A stretch of DNA of 22,904 nt from Bradyrhizobium sp. CCH5-F6 (GCF_001556045.1 NZ_LSIC01000066.1:1-22904); one strand, 5' to 3'. Positions 1-7,014 are shown, counted from the first letter of the stretch. The notes: a model not told the origin generated them from the letters alone. A program made the numbers and translations.

Positions 1-62
1 CCGCCGCTCTTTTGGCGTTTGGGAGCAGGCAGGGAGCGTTCACGGGCCATTAACCCTATCCC

Positions 63-88
63 TTAAGCCGGCGTTAACCATACTTTAA
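63..88 (+). promoter_or_regulatory. Two overlapping CtrA-type boxes upstream of the flagellin gene
   Basis: Three TTAA tetramers lie at 63-66, 74-77 and 85-88, each 11 bp from the next, so two TTAA-N7-TTAA boxes share the middle tetramer. The second box reads TTAACCATACTTTAA, including the TTAACCAT half favoured in CtrA sites. A further TTAA at 50-53 is out of phase. The boxes end 82 bp before the flagellin ATG. The consensus comes from Caulobacter and rhizobial CtrA; binding here is inferred. Confidence 0.6.
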
Positions 89-170
89 AGGACAGCCTCT
101 AAGACTGGACAAAAGCCCGCTTTCCGACGGCGCGGCCGATTCGTATCCGGTTCAAGAGGAAGTCTCGCCA

Positions 171-2459
171 ATGTCCAACATCGTTCTCTCGGCGTCAGTT
201 CGCCAGAACCTGTTGTCGCTGCAGTCGACGGCCGATTTGCTGGCCACGACGCAGGAGCGGCTGTCGACCGGCAAGAAGGTCAACACGGCGCTCGACAATC
301 CCACCAACTTCTTCACGGCGCAGGGGCTGGACAACCGGGCGAGCGACATCAGCAACCTGCTCGATGGCATCAACAACGGTGTGCAGGTGCTCCAGGCCGC
401 CAACACGGGCATCACCTCGCTCCAGAAGTTGATCGACAGCGCGAAATCGATCGCCAACCAGGCGCTTCAGACCACGGTCGGCTACTCCACCAAGTCGAAC
501 GTTTCGACCACGATTCCCGGGGCGACGCCCGCCGATCTGCGCGGAACGACCTCCTATGCGAGCGCGACGGCCAACAGCAACGTGCTCTATACGGGTGCAC
601 CCGGTGGCGTGACGCCGGTGACGGCCGCCGCCGCACTCGGTGCATCGCTCGGCTCGACCGCGGGCACCTTGACCGGCGTTGCCACAACCATGGCCGACGG
701 CACCACTGCCCTGACCGGCAGCGCGACGCTGATCGGCACCACGGCGGCCAGCACCCTCGGCTTTTCGCCGGCCGACGGAGATTCGATCACCGTCAACGGC
801 AAGACCATTACCTTCCGGACCGGCGCCGCGCCCGCGACGCAGCCGACCGGCTGGGGCCTGGATGCCAGCGGCCACATCGCCACCGACGGCAACGGCAATT
901 CGACCGTCTACATGGGGACGGCCGCAGCGCCCACCGGCACCGTCAACGACCTGTTGAGCGCGATCGACCTGGCGAGCGGCGTCAAGAGCGCGGCGATCAG
1001 CGCCGGCGCCGCGACCATCTCCGTCAGCGGCTCGGCCGGTCCCGTCGGCACGCTTCAGGTGGCATCGTCGATCACGGGCGGCCAGGTCACGCTGAAGAGC
1101 TCGACCGGCGCAGATCTGAGCGTGACCGGAAAGGCCGACTTCCTCAAGTCGCTCGGTCTGACGTCCGCAACCGGCGCCGGCAATGCCAACGTCTCTGCGG
1201 CCCGGTCGACCACCGCGGGTTCGCTCGGGACCCTCGTTCAGGACGGCTCGACGCTGAACATCGACGGCCACACCATCACCTTCAAGAACGCGCAGACGCC
1301 GCAATCGGCGGCGAGCGTCGCATCGGGTGGTGTCAGCGGCAATATCGTCACGGACGGCAACGGCAACTCAACCGTCTACATCCAGAGCGCGACGCTCACC
1401 GACCTGCTCAACGCGGTCGACCTTGCGACCGGCGTCAAGACGGCCAGCATCTTCAACGGGGCGGCGACGTTGTCGACCTCCTCGGGTCAGATCCCGTCGT
1501 CCGTCAACAGCAGCGGTCAGCTTGCGCTCTCCACCGGCGTCAACGCCGACCTCTCGATCACCGGCACCGGCAACGCGCTCAGCGCATTCGGTCTCAGCGG
1601 CAACACGGGAACGGCGACCGCCTTCACCGCGGCCCGCACGTCCGGCGTCGGCGGCATCAGCGGCAAGACGCTCACCTTCACCTCGTTCAACGGCGGCACG
1701 CCGGTGAACGTCACCTTCGGCGACGGCACCAACGGCACCGTCAAGACGCTGGACCAGCTCAACGCGCAGCTGCAGGCCAACCACCTGACGGCGACGATCG
1801 ATGCCAACGGCGTGCTCACGGTGACCACCGTCAACGAATACGCCTCCTCGACGCTCGGTTCGACGCTCGCGGGCGGCGCAGTCGGCGGCACGATCACCGG
1901 TGTTCTGGCCTTTACCACCGCGCAGCCGCCGGTCCAGGATCCCGTGGCGCAGACCGCACGCTCCAACCTGGTCAACCAGTTCAACAACATTCTGGCCCAG
2001 ATCGACACGACGTCGCAGGATTCCTCCTTCAACGGCGTCAATCTGCTCAACGGCGATACGCTGAAGCTCGTCTTCAACGAGACCGGCAGCTCCACGTTGA
2101 GCATCAACGGCGTGGTGTTCAATGCGGCGGGCCTCGGTCTCAGCAATCTCGTCAACGGCGTCGACTTCATTGACAACGGCGCCACCAACAAGGTGCTGGC
2201 CAGCCTCAATGCCGCATCGAGCACACTGCGCTCGGAAGGTTCGACGCTCGGCTCGAATCTGTCGATCGTGCAGGTGCGTCAGGACTTCTCCAAGAACCTG
2301 ATCAACGTTCTCCAGACCGGTTCGTCCAACCTGACGCTCGCCGACACCAATGAGGAAGCGGCGAACAGCCAGGCGCTGTCGACGCGCCAGTCGATCGCGG
2401 TCTCCGCGCTGTCGCTGGCCAACCAGTCGCAACAGAGCGTGCTGCAGCTGCTGCGATAG
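171..2459 (+). CDS. fliC: Flagellin, large DUF1522-type (thick flagellum filament subunit)
   Basis: This is the structural subunit of the flagellar filament, exported by the flagellar type III system and polymerised outside the cell. The protein has 762 residues. Residues 1 to about 140 are a typical flagellin N-terminal D0/D1 region (MSNIVLSASVRQNLLSLQS start). Residues from about 596 to 762 are the C-terminal D1/D0 region, ending in LANQSQQSVLQLLR. The middle, about 200-580, is rich in Gly, Thr and Ser and carries repeated modules: GDSITVNGKTITF near 203 and GSTLNIDGHTITF near 359, each followed by TDGNGNSTVY. This resembles DUF1522 flagellins of Bradyrhizobium and Rhodopseudomonas. Typical flagellins have about 300-500 residues, so this one is large. 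A purine-rich AAGAGGAAG lies before the ATG. CtrA-type boxes lie upstream and a hairpin terminator follows, which suggests a monocistronic unit. Confidence 0.95.
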   Translation: MSNIVLSASVRQNLLSLQSTADLLATTQERLSTGKKVNTALDNPTNFFTAQGLDNRASDISNLLDGINNGVQVLQAANTGITSLQKLIDSAKSIANQALQTTVGYSTKSNVSTTIPGATPADLRGTTSYASATANSNVLYTGAPGGVTPVTAAAALGASLGSTAGTLTGVATTMADGTTALTGSATLIGTTAASTLGFSPADGDSITVNGKTITFRTGAAPATQPTGWGLDASGHIATDGNGNSTVYMGTAAAPTGTVNDLLSAIDLASGVKSAAISAGAATISVSGSAGPVGTLQVASSITGGQVTLKSSTGADLSVTGKADFLKSLGLTSATGAGNANVSAARSTTAGSLGTLVQDGSTLNIDGHTITFKNAQTPQSAASVASGGVSGNIVTDGNGNSTVYIQSATLTDLLNAVDLATGVKTASIFNGAATLSTSSGQIPSSVNSSGQLALSTGVNADLSITGTGNALSAFGLSGNTGTATAFTAARTSGVGGISGKTLTFTSFNGGTPVNVTFGDGTNGTVKTLDQLNAQLQANHLTATIDANGVLTVTTVNEYASSTLGSTLAGGAVGGTITGVLAFTTAQPPVQDPVAQTARSNLVNQFNNILAQIDTTSQDSSFNGVNLLNGDTLKLVFNETGSSTLSINGVVFNAAGLGLSNLVNGVDFIDNGATNKVLASLNAASSTLRSEGSTLGSNLSIVQVRQDFSKNLINVLQTGSSNLTLADTNEEAANSQALSTRQSIAVSALSLANQSQQSVLQLLR

Positions 2460-2492
2460 TCTCGCAGCGCAGGCTCGCTACTTCAGATTTCG

Positions 2493-2521
2493 CGGCGGGG
2501 CTGACGCTCCGCCGTTCTTTT
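2493..2521 (+). terminator. Rho-independent terminator of the flagellin gene
   Basis: CGGCGGGGC (2493-2501) pairs with GCTCCGCCG (2506-2514) across a TGAC loop, giving nine pairs with one G-U. TTCTTTT follows at once. It lies 34 bp after the flagellin stop codon. Confidence 0.85.
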
Positions 2522-2644
2522 GAGGGAGATCGCTAAGACAAGATTAGCTGAGATCGATGCGCATCACGCTGAGCGAGTTTACATCGTGCATGCGTGCATC
2601 TAGCGTTGCGTGACGAAGAGCTCCGCGCCCCGTAATTGTCCGGA

Positions 2645-2720
2645 GTGCTTCCAAGCACAACACGTAAGCAAATCTTAAGCGGTGCTGCCTAGGGTTGGGA
2701 AAGAAATCCTTAAGCGCTTA
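2645..2720 (+). promoter_or_regulatory. Repeats and palindromes in the flaF leader
   Basis: The 293 bp between the flagellin gene and flaF hold several short symmetric elements: GTGCTT-CC-AAGCAC (2645-2658), the palindrome TAAGCGCTTA (2711-2720), and a direct repeat TTAAGCG at 2675 and 2710, each preceded by AAATC or AAATCC. They sit just upstream of the flaF ribosome binding site. No clear sigma-54 or TTAA-N7-TTAA element was found here. Regulatory function is inferred only from symmetry and position. Confidence 0.3.
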
Positions 2721-2752
2721 CAACGCGCTAGGTAACCTCCAGGGTGTGATTG

Positions 2753-3121
2753 ATGTCGAATTCCGCTGCCTCGGCTTATGCGCGTGTTGCAACCACCACC
2801 GCATCTCCTCGCGACATCGAGGCGCAGACTCTGCTCAAGGCCGCCAACAAGCTTCAGGACGCCGTGAACAACGCAGATCCGCTCAGCGAGCAGACCATGC
2901 AGGCCCTGATGTTCAACCGCAAGCTCTGGACGATCTTCTTGAGCGAGGCGATGCGTGACACCAATCCGCAGCCGATCGACGTCCGGCAGAAGATCGCCAA
3001 CATCAGCGTGTTCGTGCTGAGCCAGACCGCCGCGCTGCAGATGAGCCCGCAGTTCGATCACTTCCGCCCGCTGATCGAGATCAACCGCAATATCGCTGCA
3101 GGTCTGTCCGGACGGCCGTGA
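2753..3121 (+). CDS. flaF: Flagellar biosynthesis regulator FlaF
   Basis: FlaF is a small cytoplasmic alphaproteobacterial protein needed for flagellin production or secretion. In Caulobacter it acts with FlbT, which controls flagellin mRNA translation and stability. The 122-residue protein has the family pattern: a helix with EAQTLLKAANKLQDA near 25-40, then NRKLWTIFLSEAMRD near 60-75, and VRQKIANISVFVLSQT near 82-97. The length matches the family. An in-frame TTG lies one codon upstream, at 2750; the ATG at 2753 is preferred because AGGG at 2741-2744 is eight bases away. It follows the flagellin gene on the same strand, but the terminator between them implies its own promoter. No flbT gene is present in the window. 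Confidence 0.9.
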   Translation: MSNSAASAYARVATTTASPRDIEAQTLLKAANKLQDAVNNADPLSEQTMQALMFNRKLWTIFLSEAMRDTNPQPIDVRQKIANISVFVLSQTAALQMSPQFDHFRPLIEINRNIAAGLSGRP

Positions 3122-3132
3122 CGGAGAGTCGT

Positions 3133-3158
3133 CGCGGTCGAGCGTTTTGCCGACCGCG
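3133..3158 (+). terminator. Hairpin after flaF
   Basis: CGCGGTCG (3133-3140) and CGACCGCG (3151-3158) are exact inverse complements, and the inner GC/GC can add two pairs. It lies 11 bp after the flaF stop. No T-run follows, so it may terminate weakly or act by protecting the 3' end. Confidence 0.4.
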
Positions 3159-3273
3159 GACCAAGTTCACGCTCACGGATTTGTTCGAGGGTGCAGATCC
3201 ACGACATCGTCATCGAACTTGCGGCCGGCTCGACTGACGTCGACCGGCCGTTGCGATGCTCGATGCCCGATCG

Positions 3274-3633
3274 TCAGGCGCTGACGTCCGTGCTGAGCGG
3301 ACGCGACGGTTCGGATTGCCTGTCCAGGGCATGGAAATAGGCCCGCCGGCGCAGCATCGCCTCGTCTGGGAACTGATTGACCACCGCGTCCGTCTTCTCG
3401 TTGACGACCTGGAAGACGAAGGACGCGGCTGCCTGGTCGAACACGACCTGGCGCGAGACGTTCTCCTGCTTTGGCAAATCATTGCGCACGGGTGCGCTCG
3501 TATCGGCTGCGGCGACGGTCTGACTCACCGGCAGATCAGTTTGCACGGCCTCGTTCGCCGCCACGTTGGACGTCGGTGCTATCTGCACGGGGGCCGGTAT
3601 CCCCACCGGCCTGATGCTGAAATCTGTACTCAT
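3274..3633 (-). CDS. flaG: FlaG-like flagellar protein
   Basis: This small protein of 119 residues has a variable N-terminal half and a conserved C-terminal stretch, FVFQVVNEKTDAVVNQFPDE, near 72-91. That stretch fits the FlaG core (hydrophobic strand, then a D/N-E-K-T-G-E-V-like turn, then Q-x-P-x-E). FlaG proteins occur beside flagellin genes and affect filament length or export in some bacteria; the mechanism is unclear. The start is supported by a perfect AGGAGG five bases upstream. It is separated by 157 bp from the stop of the upstream flgN-like gene, so it may be the last gene of the flgI operon or have its own promoter. The palindrome CTCACGTGAG lies just upstream (3651-3660). The FlaG assignment rests on the short motif and the context. 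Confidence 0.7.
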   Translation of the reverse strand: MSTDFSIRPVGIPAPVQIAPTSNVAANEAVQTDLPVSQTVAAADTSAPVRNDLPKQENVSRQVVFDQAAASFVFQVVNEKTDAVVNQFPDEAMLRRRAYFHALDRQSEPSRPLSTDVSA

Positions 3634-3735
3634 GGCAGCCTCCTGGTTGCCTCACGTGAGTCAAATCCCAACCCCTCTAATAGCGCAACCATGGAGCACC
3701 AGGTTTGAAGACCCGGTAAGGAAACGTGCCTAACC

Positions 3736-3755
3736 GCGCGACGACATCGCCGCGC
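3736..3755 (-). terminator. Possible hairpin between flgN-like and flaG-like genes
   Basis: GCGCGACG (3736-3743) and CGCCGCGC (3748-3755) form an eight-pair stem with one G-U on the minus-strand RNA and a four-base loop. It lies 35 bp after the flgN-like stop. No T-run follows, so termination is doubtful. Confidence 0.25.
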
Positions 3756-3790
3756 AACTTCTCGTAAAATTGTCGCTTGTTCCTGCGCGC

Positions 3791-4288
3791 TCAGAGCGAG
3801 CGGCTGACCGCGAGCGGGGTGATGTGTCGCGGACCCGGCGCGGCGCGGCGCCCCGCGGCCGTATAGGTGTTCGGTACGTTGCGCTTCTGGATCTCGGCGT
3901 TGACGCCGCGTACGACGCTCTCGGAGACCGCGTGCGCGGTCGCGAGCACGGTGAGATTGACCTGGAGCATCGCGCGAAACGCATCGTGGTGGCGATGCAG
4001 CGTCGAGAGCAGCTCCGGCGCGGATTTCGCGAGCTGCGCCTGGTTCGCCTTCAACTGGCTGACGGCGCCGACGTAGTTGCGCGACAGCTCCTGCTTCCTG
4101 CTCTCGAGGGTCATCGCCTCGCGGACCTTGCCGGCGCGAACGAGCTCGGTCTCGCGCTCGATCAGTCCGAGCAGGGCGTTCATCGCATCCATCAGGTCTT
4201 CGGCGAGCTTGCGCGCCTCGGCGCTGCCGGGTGCGGCGTTCGTACGCTGGGCTTGCATCGGCTGACGTGAGGCGTTGAAATGGTTCAT
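3791..4288 (-). CDS. FlgN-like flagellar chaperone or assembly protein
   Basis: The 165-residue protein is mostly helical. ARKLAEDLMDAMNALLGLIE (about 25-45) followed by a charged ERETELVRAGKVREAMTLESRKQELSRNY-type segment (about 46-74) is the pattern of FlgN-like proteins, which bind hook-associated proteins FlgK and FlgL in the cytoplasm before export. The start at 4288 is preferred to one 45 codons upstream because the longer form would run through the flgJ 3' end and has an Arg-rich, non-conserved N-terminus. AAGG lies nine bases before the ATG. Only 11 bp separate it from the flgJ stop, so it is co-transcribed with flgI and flgJ. The tail (last 40 residues, with RRAAPGPRH) is not recognised. 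The family call is moderate because FlgN sequences are poorly conserved. Confidence 0.7.
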   Translation of the reverse strand: MNHFNASRQPMQAQRTNAAPGSAEARKLAEDLMDAMNALLGLIERETELVRAGKVREAMTLESRKQELSRNYVGAVSQLKANQAQLAKSAPELLSTLHRHHDAFRAMLQVNLTVLATAHAVSESVVRGVNAEIQKRNVPNTYTAAGRRAAPGPRHITPLAVSRSL

Positions 4289-4299
4289 CTCGTTTGACC

Positions 4300-4668
4300 T
4301 TATGCCGTGCGGATCGTTTTCGCCTGCTGCAGGATGAGGGTGCGGTAGACTTCGGTGGCGACGCCGACGCCGCCGGCCTTGGCGAAGTTCTGGGAGTATT
4401 GCTCGGTCAGCATCGAGCGCCACACGCCCGTGCCGGGGGTGTCGCCGAACGGACCTTCGCCCTTCAGGCCCGAGGTCATCTGCGCGAACATGCTGTTGAG
4501 GAACATCGCCTCGAAATCCGTGGCGGTCTTCTGCGCCTTGGCCTGTTGCTGCGGAGAGACCATTTGGAGTGCGGCGGCGAGTTCGAAATCCGGCCGGCCG
4601 TTGCGGCTCTCCACCGAGAAGGCCGAAGAGCCGGCGCCGCGCGGGGTGTTGATCGCGCCGGTCTGCAT
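4300..4668 (-). CDS. flgJ: Rod-binding protein, FlgJ N-terminal type
   Basis: This 122-residue protein matches the N-terminal rod-binding (rod cap) domain of FlgJ. The conserved parts are KTATDFEAMFLNSMFAQM (about 47-64), GEGPFGDTPGTGVWRSMLTEQYSQ (about 69-92) and GGVGVATEVYRTL near the C-terminus. It lacks the C-terminal muramidase domain of enterobacterial FlgJ, as is common in alphaproteobacteria, where a separate lytic enzyme opens the peptidoglycan. It should act in the periplasm during rod assembly. Its ATG overlaps the flgI stop codon as TGATG, which suggests translational coupling. Confidence 0.9.
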   Translation of the reverse strand: MQTGAINTPRGAGSSAFSVESRNGRPDFELAAALQMVSPQQQAKAQKTATDFEAMFLNSMFAQMTSGLKGEGPFGDTPGTGVWRSMLTEQYSQNFAKAGGVGVATEVYRTLILQQAKTIRTA

Positions 4669-5792
4669 CACATCACCTCGATGTCGGCTTCGATGGCGCC
4701 GGCGGCCTTGATCGCCTGGAGGATGCTGATCATGTCGCGGGGGCCGATGCCGAGGCCGTTGAGACCGTCGACGAGCTGCTGGAGCGAGACGCCGTCCTTG
4801 ACGAGCGCCAGCTTCTTGCCGTCCTCGGTGACGGTGACGCTGCTGCGCGGCGCGACCACGGTGCGGCCGCGCGAGAGCGGGTTGGGCTGACTGACCTGCG
4901 GACTCTCGGAGATCGTCACCGTGAGGTTGCCCTGCGCCACCGCGACGGTGGCGACGCGGACGTCGCGGCCCATCACGATGATGCCGCTCCGTTCGTCGAT
5001 GATGATCTTGGCGGCGAGATCGGGATCGACCTGAAGCTGCTCGATCTCGGTGAGGAAGGCGACGACGTTGCCCTTGAACTCCGGCGGGATCGACAGCTGC
5101 ACCGTCGAGGGGTCGATCGGCTCGGCGGTCTTGACGCCGAGATAGTCGTTGACCGCGGCTGCGATGCGCTTGGCGGTGGTGAAGTCGGGGTTGCGCAGTG
5201 CCAGGCGCACGTTCGGCAGCCGATTGAGCGCGAACTCGATCTCGCGCTCGATGATGGCGCCGTTGGCGATGCGTCCCACGGTCGGAACGCCGCGCACGAT
5301 CTTGGCCGCCTCGCCCTCGGCCTGGAAGCCGGAGATCGCGAGCGAGCCCTGCGCCACCGCATAGACGTTGCCATCGGCGCCGAGCAGGGGGGTCACGAGC
5401 AGGGTGCCGCCCTGGAGATTCTTGGCATCGCCGAGCGCGGAGACCGTGACGTCCATGCGCGTGCCCTGGGTGGCGAAGGCCGGCAGGTTGCCTGTGACCA
5501 TCACGGCCGCGACGTTGCCGGTGCGGATGGTGGCGCCGCGGATGTTGACGCCCATGCGCTCGAGCATCGCTTGCAGCGACTGCTTGGTGAAGGGGATGTT
5601 GTTGAGCGTGTCGCCGGTGCCGTTGAGGCCGACGACGAGGCCGTAGCCGATGAGCTGGTTCTGCCGCACGCCTTCGATGTTGGCGAGATCCTTGATGCGC
5701 GATGTCGCGCTTGCAGGCGTGACCGAGAGCGCCAGCGCTGACAGCACGGCGCAGGCCACCCCGACAATCCTCACCCAACGAACGCCTGGCAT
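4668..5792 (-). CDS. flgI: Flagellar P-ring protein FlgI
   Basis: FlgI forms the P ring around the rod in the peptidoglycan layer. The 374-residue protein starts with a signal peptide (Arg-containing N-terminus, hydrophobic stretch about 8-26, cleavage near PASA). It continues with the hallmark SRIKDLANIEGVRQNQLIGY and GLNGTGD. Later family blocks include NIRGATIRTGNVAAVMVT and the C-terminal LVDGLNGLGIGPRDMISILQAIKAAGA. The length is close to the 365 residues of E. coli FlgI. An upstream in-frame start at 5858 exists; the ATG at 5792 is preferred because it begins the signal peptide and has GGGGAG seven bases before it. A sigma-54 promoter lies about 80 bp upstream. It is the first gene of flgI-flgJ-flgN-like. 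Confidence 0.95.
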   Translation of the reverse strand: MPGVRWVRIVGVACAVLSALALSVTPASATSRIKDLANIEGVRQNQLIGYGLVVGLNGTGDTLNNIPFTKQSLQAMLERMGVNIRGATIRTGNVAAVMVTGNLPAFATQGTRMDVTVSALGDAKNLQGGTLLVTPLLGADGNVYAVAQGSLAISGFQAEGEAAKIVRGVPTVGRIANGAIIEREIEFALNRLPNVRLALRNPDFTTAKRIAAAVNDYLGVKTAEPIDPSTVQLSIPPEFKGNVVAFLTEIEQLQVDPDLAAKIIIDERSGIIVMGRDVRVATVAVAQGNLTVTISESPQVSQPNPLSRGRTVVAPRSSVTVTEDGKKLALVKDGVSLQQLVDGLNGLGIGPRDMISILQAIKAAGAIEADIEVM

Positions 5793-5882
5793 CCTCTGCT
5801 CCCCAAGGCCCCAAAGAATGGGCTCCTCAAATCGGATGGACCTGCACGACACTCCCATGACGAGCTGGTCCGGCGCTTTCCT

Positions 5883-5898
5883 TGCGAGCGCTGTGCCA
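5883..5898 (-). promoter_or_regulatory. Sigma-54 promoter of the flgI operon
   Basis: On the minus strand the sequence is TGGCACAGCGCTCGCA, against the consensus TGGCACG-N4-TTGCW. The -24 GG and -12 GC are spaced exactly as required; only two consensus positions differ. The predicted start near 5873 gives a leader of about 80 bases to the flgI ATG. In Caulobacter-type systems such promoters are activated by FlbD, whose partner FliX is encoded next door. Confidence 0.8.
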
Positions 5899-6015
5899 AT
5901 CCGAGGAGCGGGGATAGGTCGCTGAATAGGTTGAATAAATCTGTTTCGACCGGTGTCAGCGGTCGTTCGCCCTGAGGACCGAAACTGCCGCCTGTCGGCA
6001 GATTTTGCCGGGCTG

Positions 6016-6030
6016 TTTACGCGTCGTTAA
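6016..6030 (+). promoter_or_regulatory. CtrA-type box upstream of fliX
   Basis: TTTA-N7-TTAA with the sequence TTTACGCGTCGTTAA followed by CCAT. It differs from TTAA-N7-TTAA by one base and lies 46 bp before the fliX ATG. fliX is a CtrA-dependent class II gene in Caulobacter, so the placement is as expected; binding is inferred. Confidence 0.55.
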
Positions 6031-6076
6031 CCATAAAACGGCGAAGCTGACGCATCGATCACCCGGATTCCTTCCG

Positions 6077-6490
6077 ATGCGCATCTACGGACCGAACGGA
6101 ACCACGCTTGGAGCGCCGGCCAGCCAGGCCAGGCGGACCGGCTCCGGCACCTTCGCGCTGCCCGACACCGCGTCGGCGCAGGAGACGCGCAGCGCTGCCG
6201 CACCGAAGGCCGCCGCCAACATCGACGCGCTGCTGGCATTGCAGGGCGTCGAAGAGGATCCCGTCGAGCGCCGCAAGCGCTCTGTCGCCCGCGGCAGGAC
6301 CGCGCTCGACGTGCTCGACGATCTGAAGATGGGACTGCTGTCCGGAAACCTCGACGCTTCGACCGTGATGCGTCTGCGTGATGCCGCGGCGAACCTCAAA
6401 TCCTCGTCGGGCGACGCCGGCCTCGATTCCGTGCTCTCAGAGATCGAGTTGCGCGTCGAAGTCGAGCTCGCGAAGGCCGGGCAGGCCTAG
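6077..6490 (+). CDS. fliX: Flagellar assembly regulator FliX
   Basis: FliX couples early basal-body assembly to sigma-54 transcription by binding and controlling the activator FlbD (known from Caulobacter). The 137-residue protein starts MRIYGPNGTT, typical of the family. It has an Ala/Ser-rich variable segment (about 15-50), then conserved helices: IDALLALQGVEEDPVERRKR (about 52-71), GRTALDVLDDLKMGLLSGNL (about 75-94) and a C-terminal LSEIELRVEVELAK. The length agrees with the family (about 140). The start at 6077 is chosen over 6005 because it matches the family N-terminus. It is divergent from flgI, a likely FlbD/FliX target, and its stop lies only three bases from the stop of the convergent hxlR-type gene. 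Confidence 0.92.
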   Translation: MRIYGPNGTTLGAPASQARRTGSGTFALPDTASAQETRSAAAPKAAANIDALLALQGVEEDPVERRKRSVARGRTALDVLDDLKMGLLSGNLDASTVMRLRDAAANLKSSSGDAGLDSVLSEIELRVEVELAKAGQA

Positions 6491-6493
6491 CAT

Positions 6494-6865
6494 CTACGCC
6501 GCTTCCTCCTTTTGCTGCGCGTCGTAGCGGCGCTGCGCCGCGAGCACGTCCTTCAGATTCTGCTCGGCCCAATCGCGCAGGGGATCGACCGCCGCGGCCA
6601 GCGTCAGCCCGAGCGGCGTGATCGAATATTCCACCGTGACAGGTACGGTCGCGATGGCGTGGCGCCTGATCAGGCCGTCGCGTTCGAGCGACTTGAGAAC
6701 CTGACTCAGCATCTTCTGCGAGATGCCTTCAATCGTGCGGCGCAATTGATTGAAGCGCATGGGCTCCTCGCGCAGGAGCAAGAGGATCAGCACTGCCCAT
6801 TTGTCGCCGACGCGATCGAGGATCTGGCGGGTGGGGCAGTTCGCTGCGTAAACGTCGGGCTTCAT
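6494..6865 (-). CDS. HxlR-family transcriptional regulator with N-terminal Cys
   Basis: This is a 123-residue winged-helix regulator of the HxlR family. Family blocks are NCPTRQILDRVGDKWAVLIL (9-28), MRFNQLRRTIEGISQKMLSQ and LKSLERDGLIRR (recognition helix and wing), and VEYSITPLG. Cys10 sits where redox-sensing HxlR proteins such as YodB, HypR and QorR carry their reactive cysteine. The start at 6865 is preferred over 6940 because it gives the normal family length and has GAGG seven bases before it. It is divergent from an NAD(P)-binding oxidoreductase gene, a usual HxlR arrangement, and palindromes lie between them. By analogy it likely represses the oxidoreductase gene until electrophile or oxidant stress; this is inference. 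Confidence 0.9.
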   Translation of the reverse strand: MKPDVYAANCPTRQILDRVGDKWAVLILLLLREEPMRFNQLRRTIEGISQKMLSQVLKSLERDGLIRRHAIATVPVTVEYSITPLGLTLAAAVDPLRDWAEQNLKDVLAAQRRYDAQQKEEAA

Positions 6866-6933
6866 CGTCGGTCCTCGGAGAGTCTCTGGTCGCTTGCGAA
6901 TATGCATGGCGGTCACTCCAGCGTAATCAAGTA

Positions 6934-6946
6934 AGCACAAAGTGCT
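6934..6946. promoter_or_regulatory. Palindrome AGCAC-AAA-GTGCT in the hxlR/oxidoreductase intergenic region
   Basis: A perfect five-base inverted repeat with a three-base spacer, about 70 bp upstream of the regulator ATG. It has the same spacer length as the nearby AGTAACT-GAT-AGTTACT element but a different sequence, so it may be a second operator or chance. Confidence 0.3.
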
Positions 6947-6976
6947 CTCTTAACACCAGCGTCCTTTGAGATATCT

Positions 6977-6993
6977 AGTAACTGATAGTTACT
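6977..6993. promoter_or_regulatory. Likely HxlR operator AGTAACT-GAT-AGTTACT
   Basis: A perfect 7-3-7 inverted repeat lies between the divergent regulator and oxidoreductase genes, 22 bp before the oxidoreductase ATG. A possible -35 TTGAGA (6966-6971) lies just upstream and a weak -10 TACTTT overlaps its right end, so a bound dimer would block RNA polymerase. Its size and symmetry fit operators of winged-helix dimers such as HxlR proteins. Confidence 0.6.
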
Positions 6994-7014
6994 TTAGCAG
7001 CAAAGGAGCCTTCC

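Noticed and set aside
13..27. Possible sigma-54 promoter (TGGCGTTTGGGAGCA) upstream of the flagellin gene
   Set aside because: The GG and GC pairs are nine rather than ten bases apart, and sigma-54 does not tolerate this spacing change well.
86..112. Possible sigma-28 promoter TAAA-N15-CTGGACAA
   Set aside because: Only half of the -10 positions match GCCGATAA; too weak to report.
195..1304. Long open frames antisense to the flagellin gene
   Set aside because: They are by-products of GC-rich codon use in the sense gene, with Arg-rich compositions and no family resemblance.
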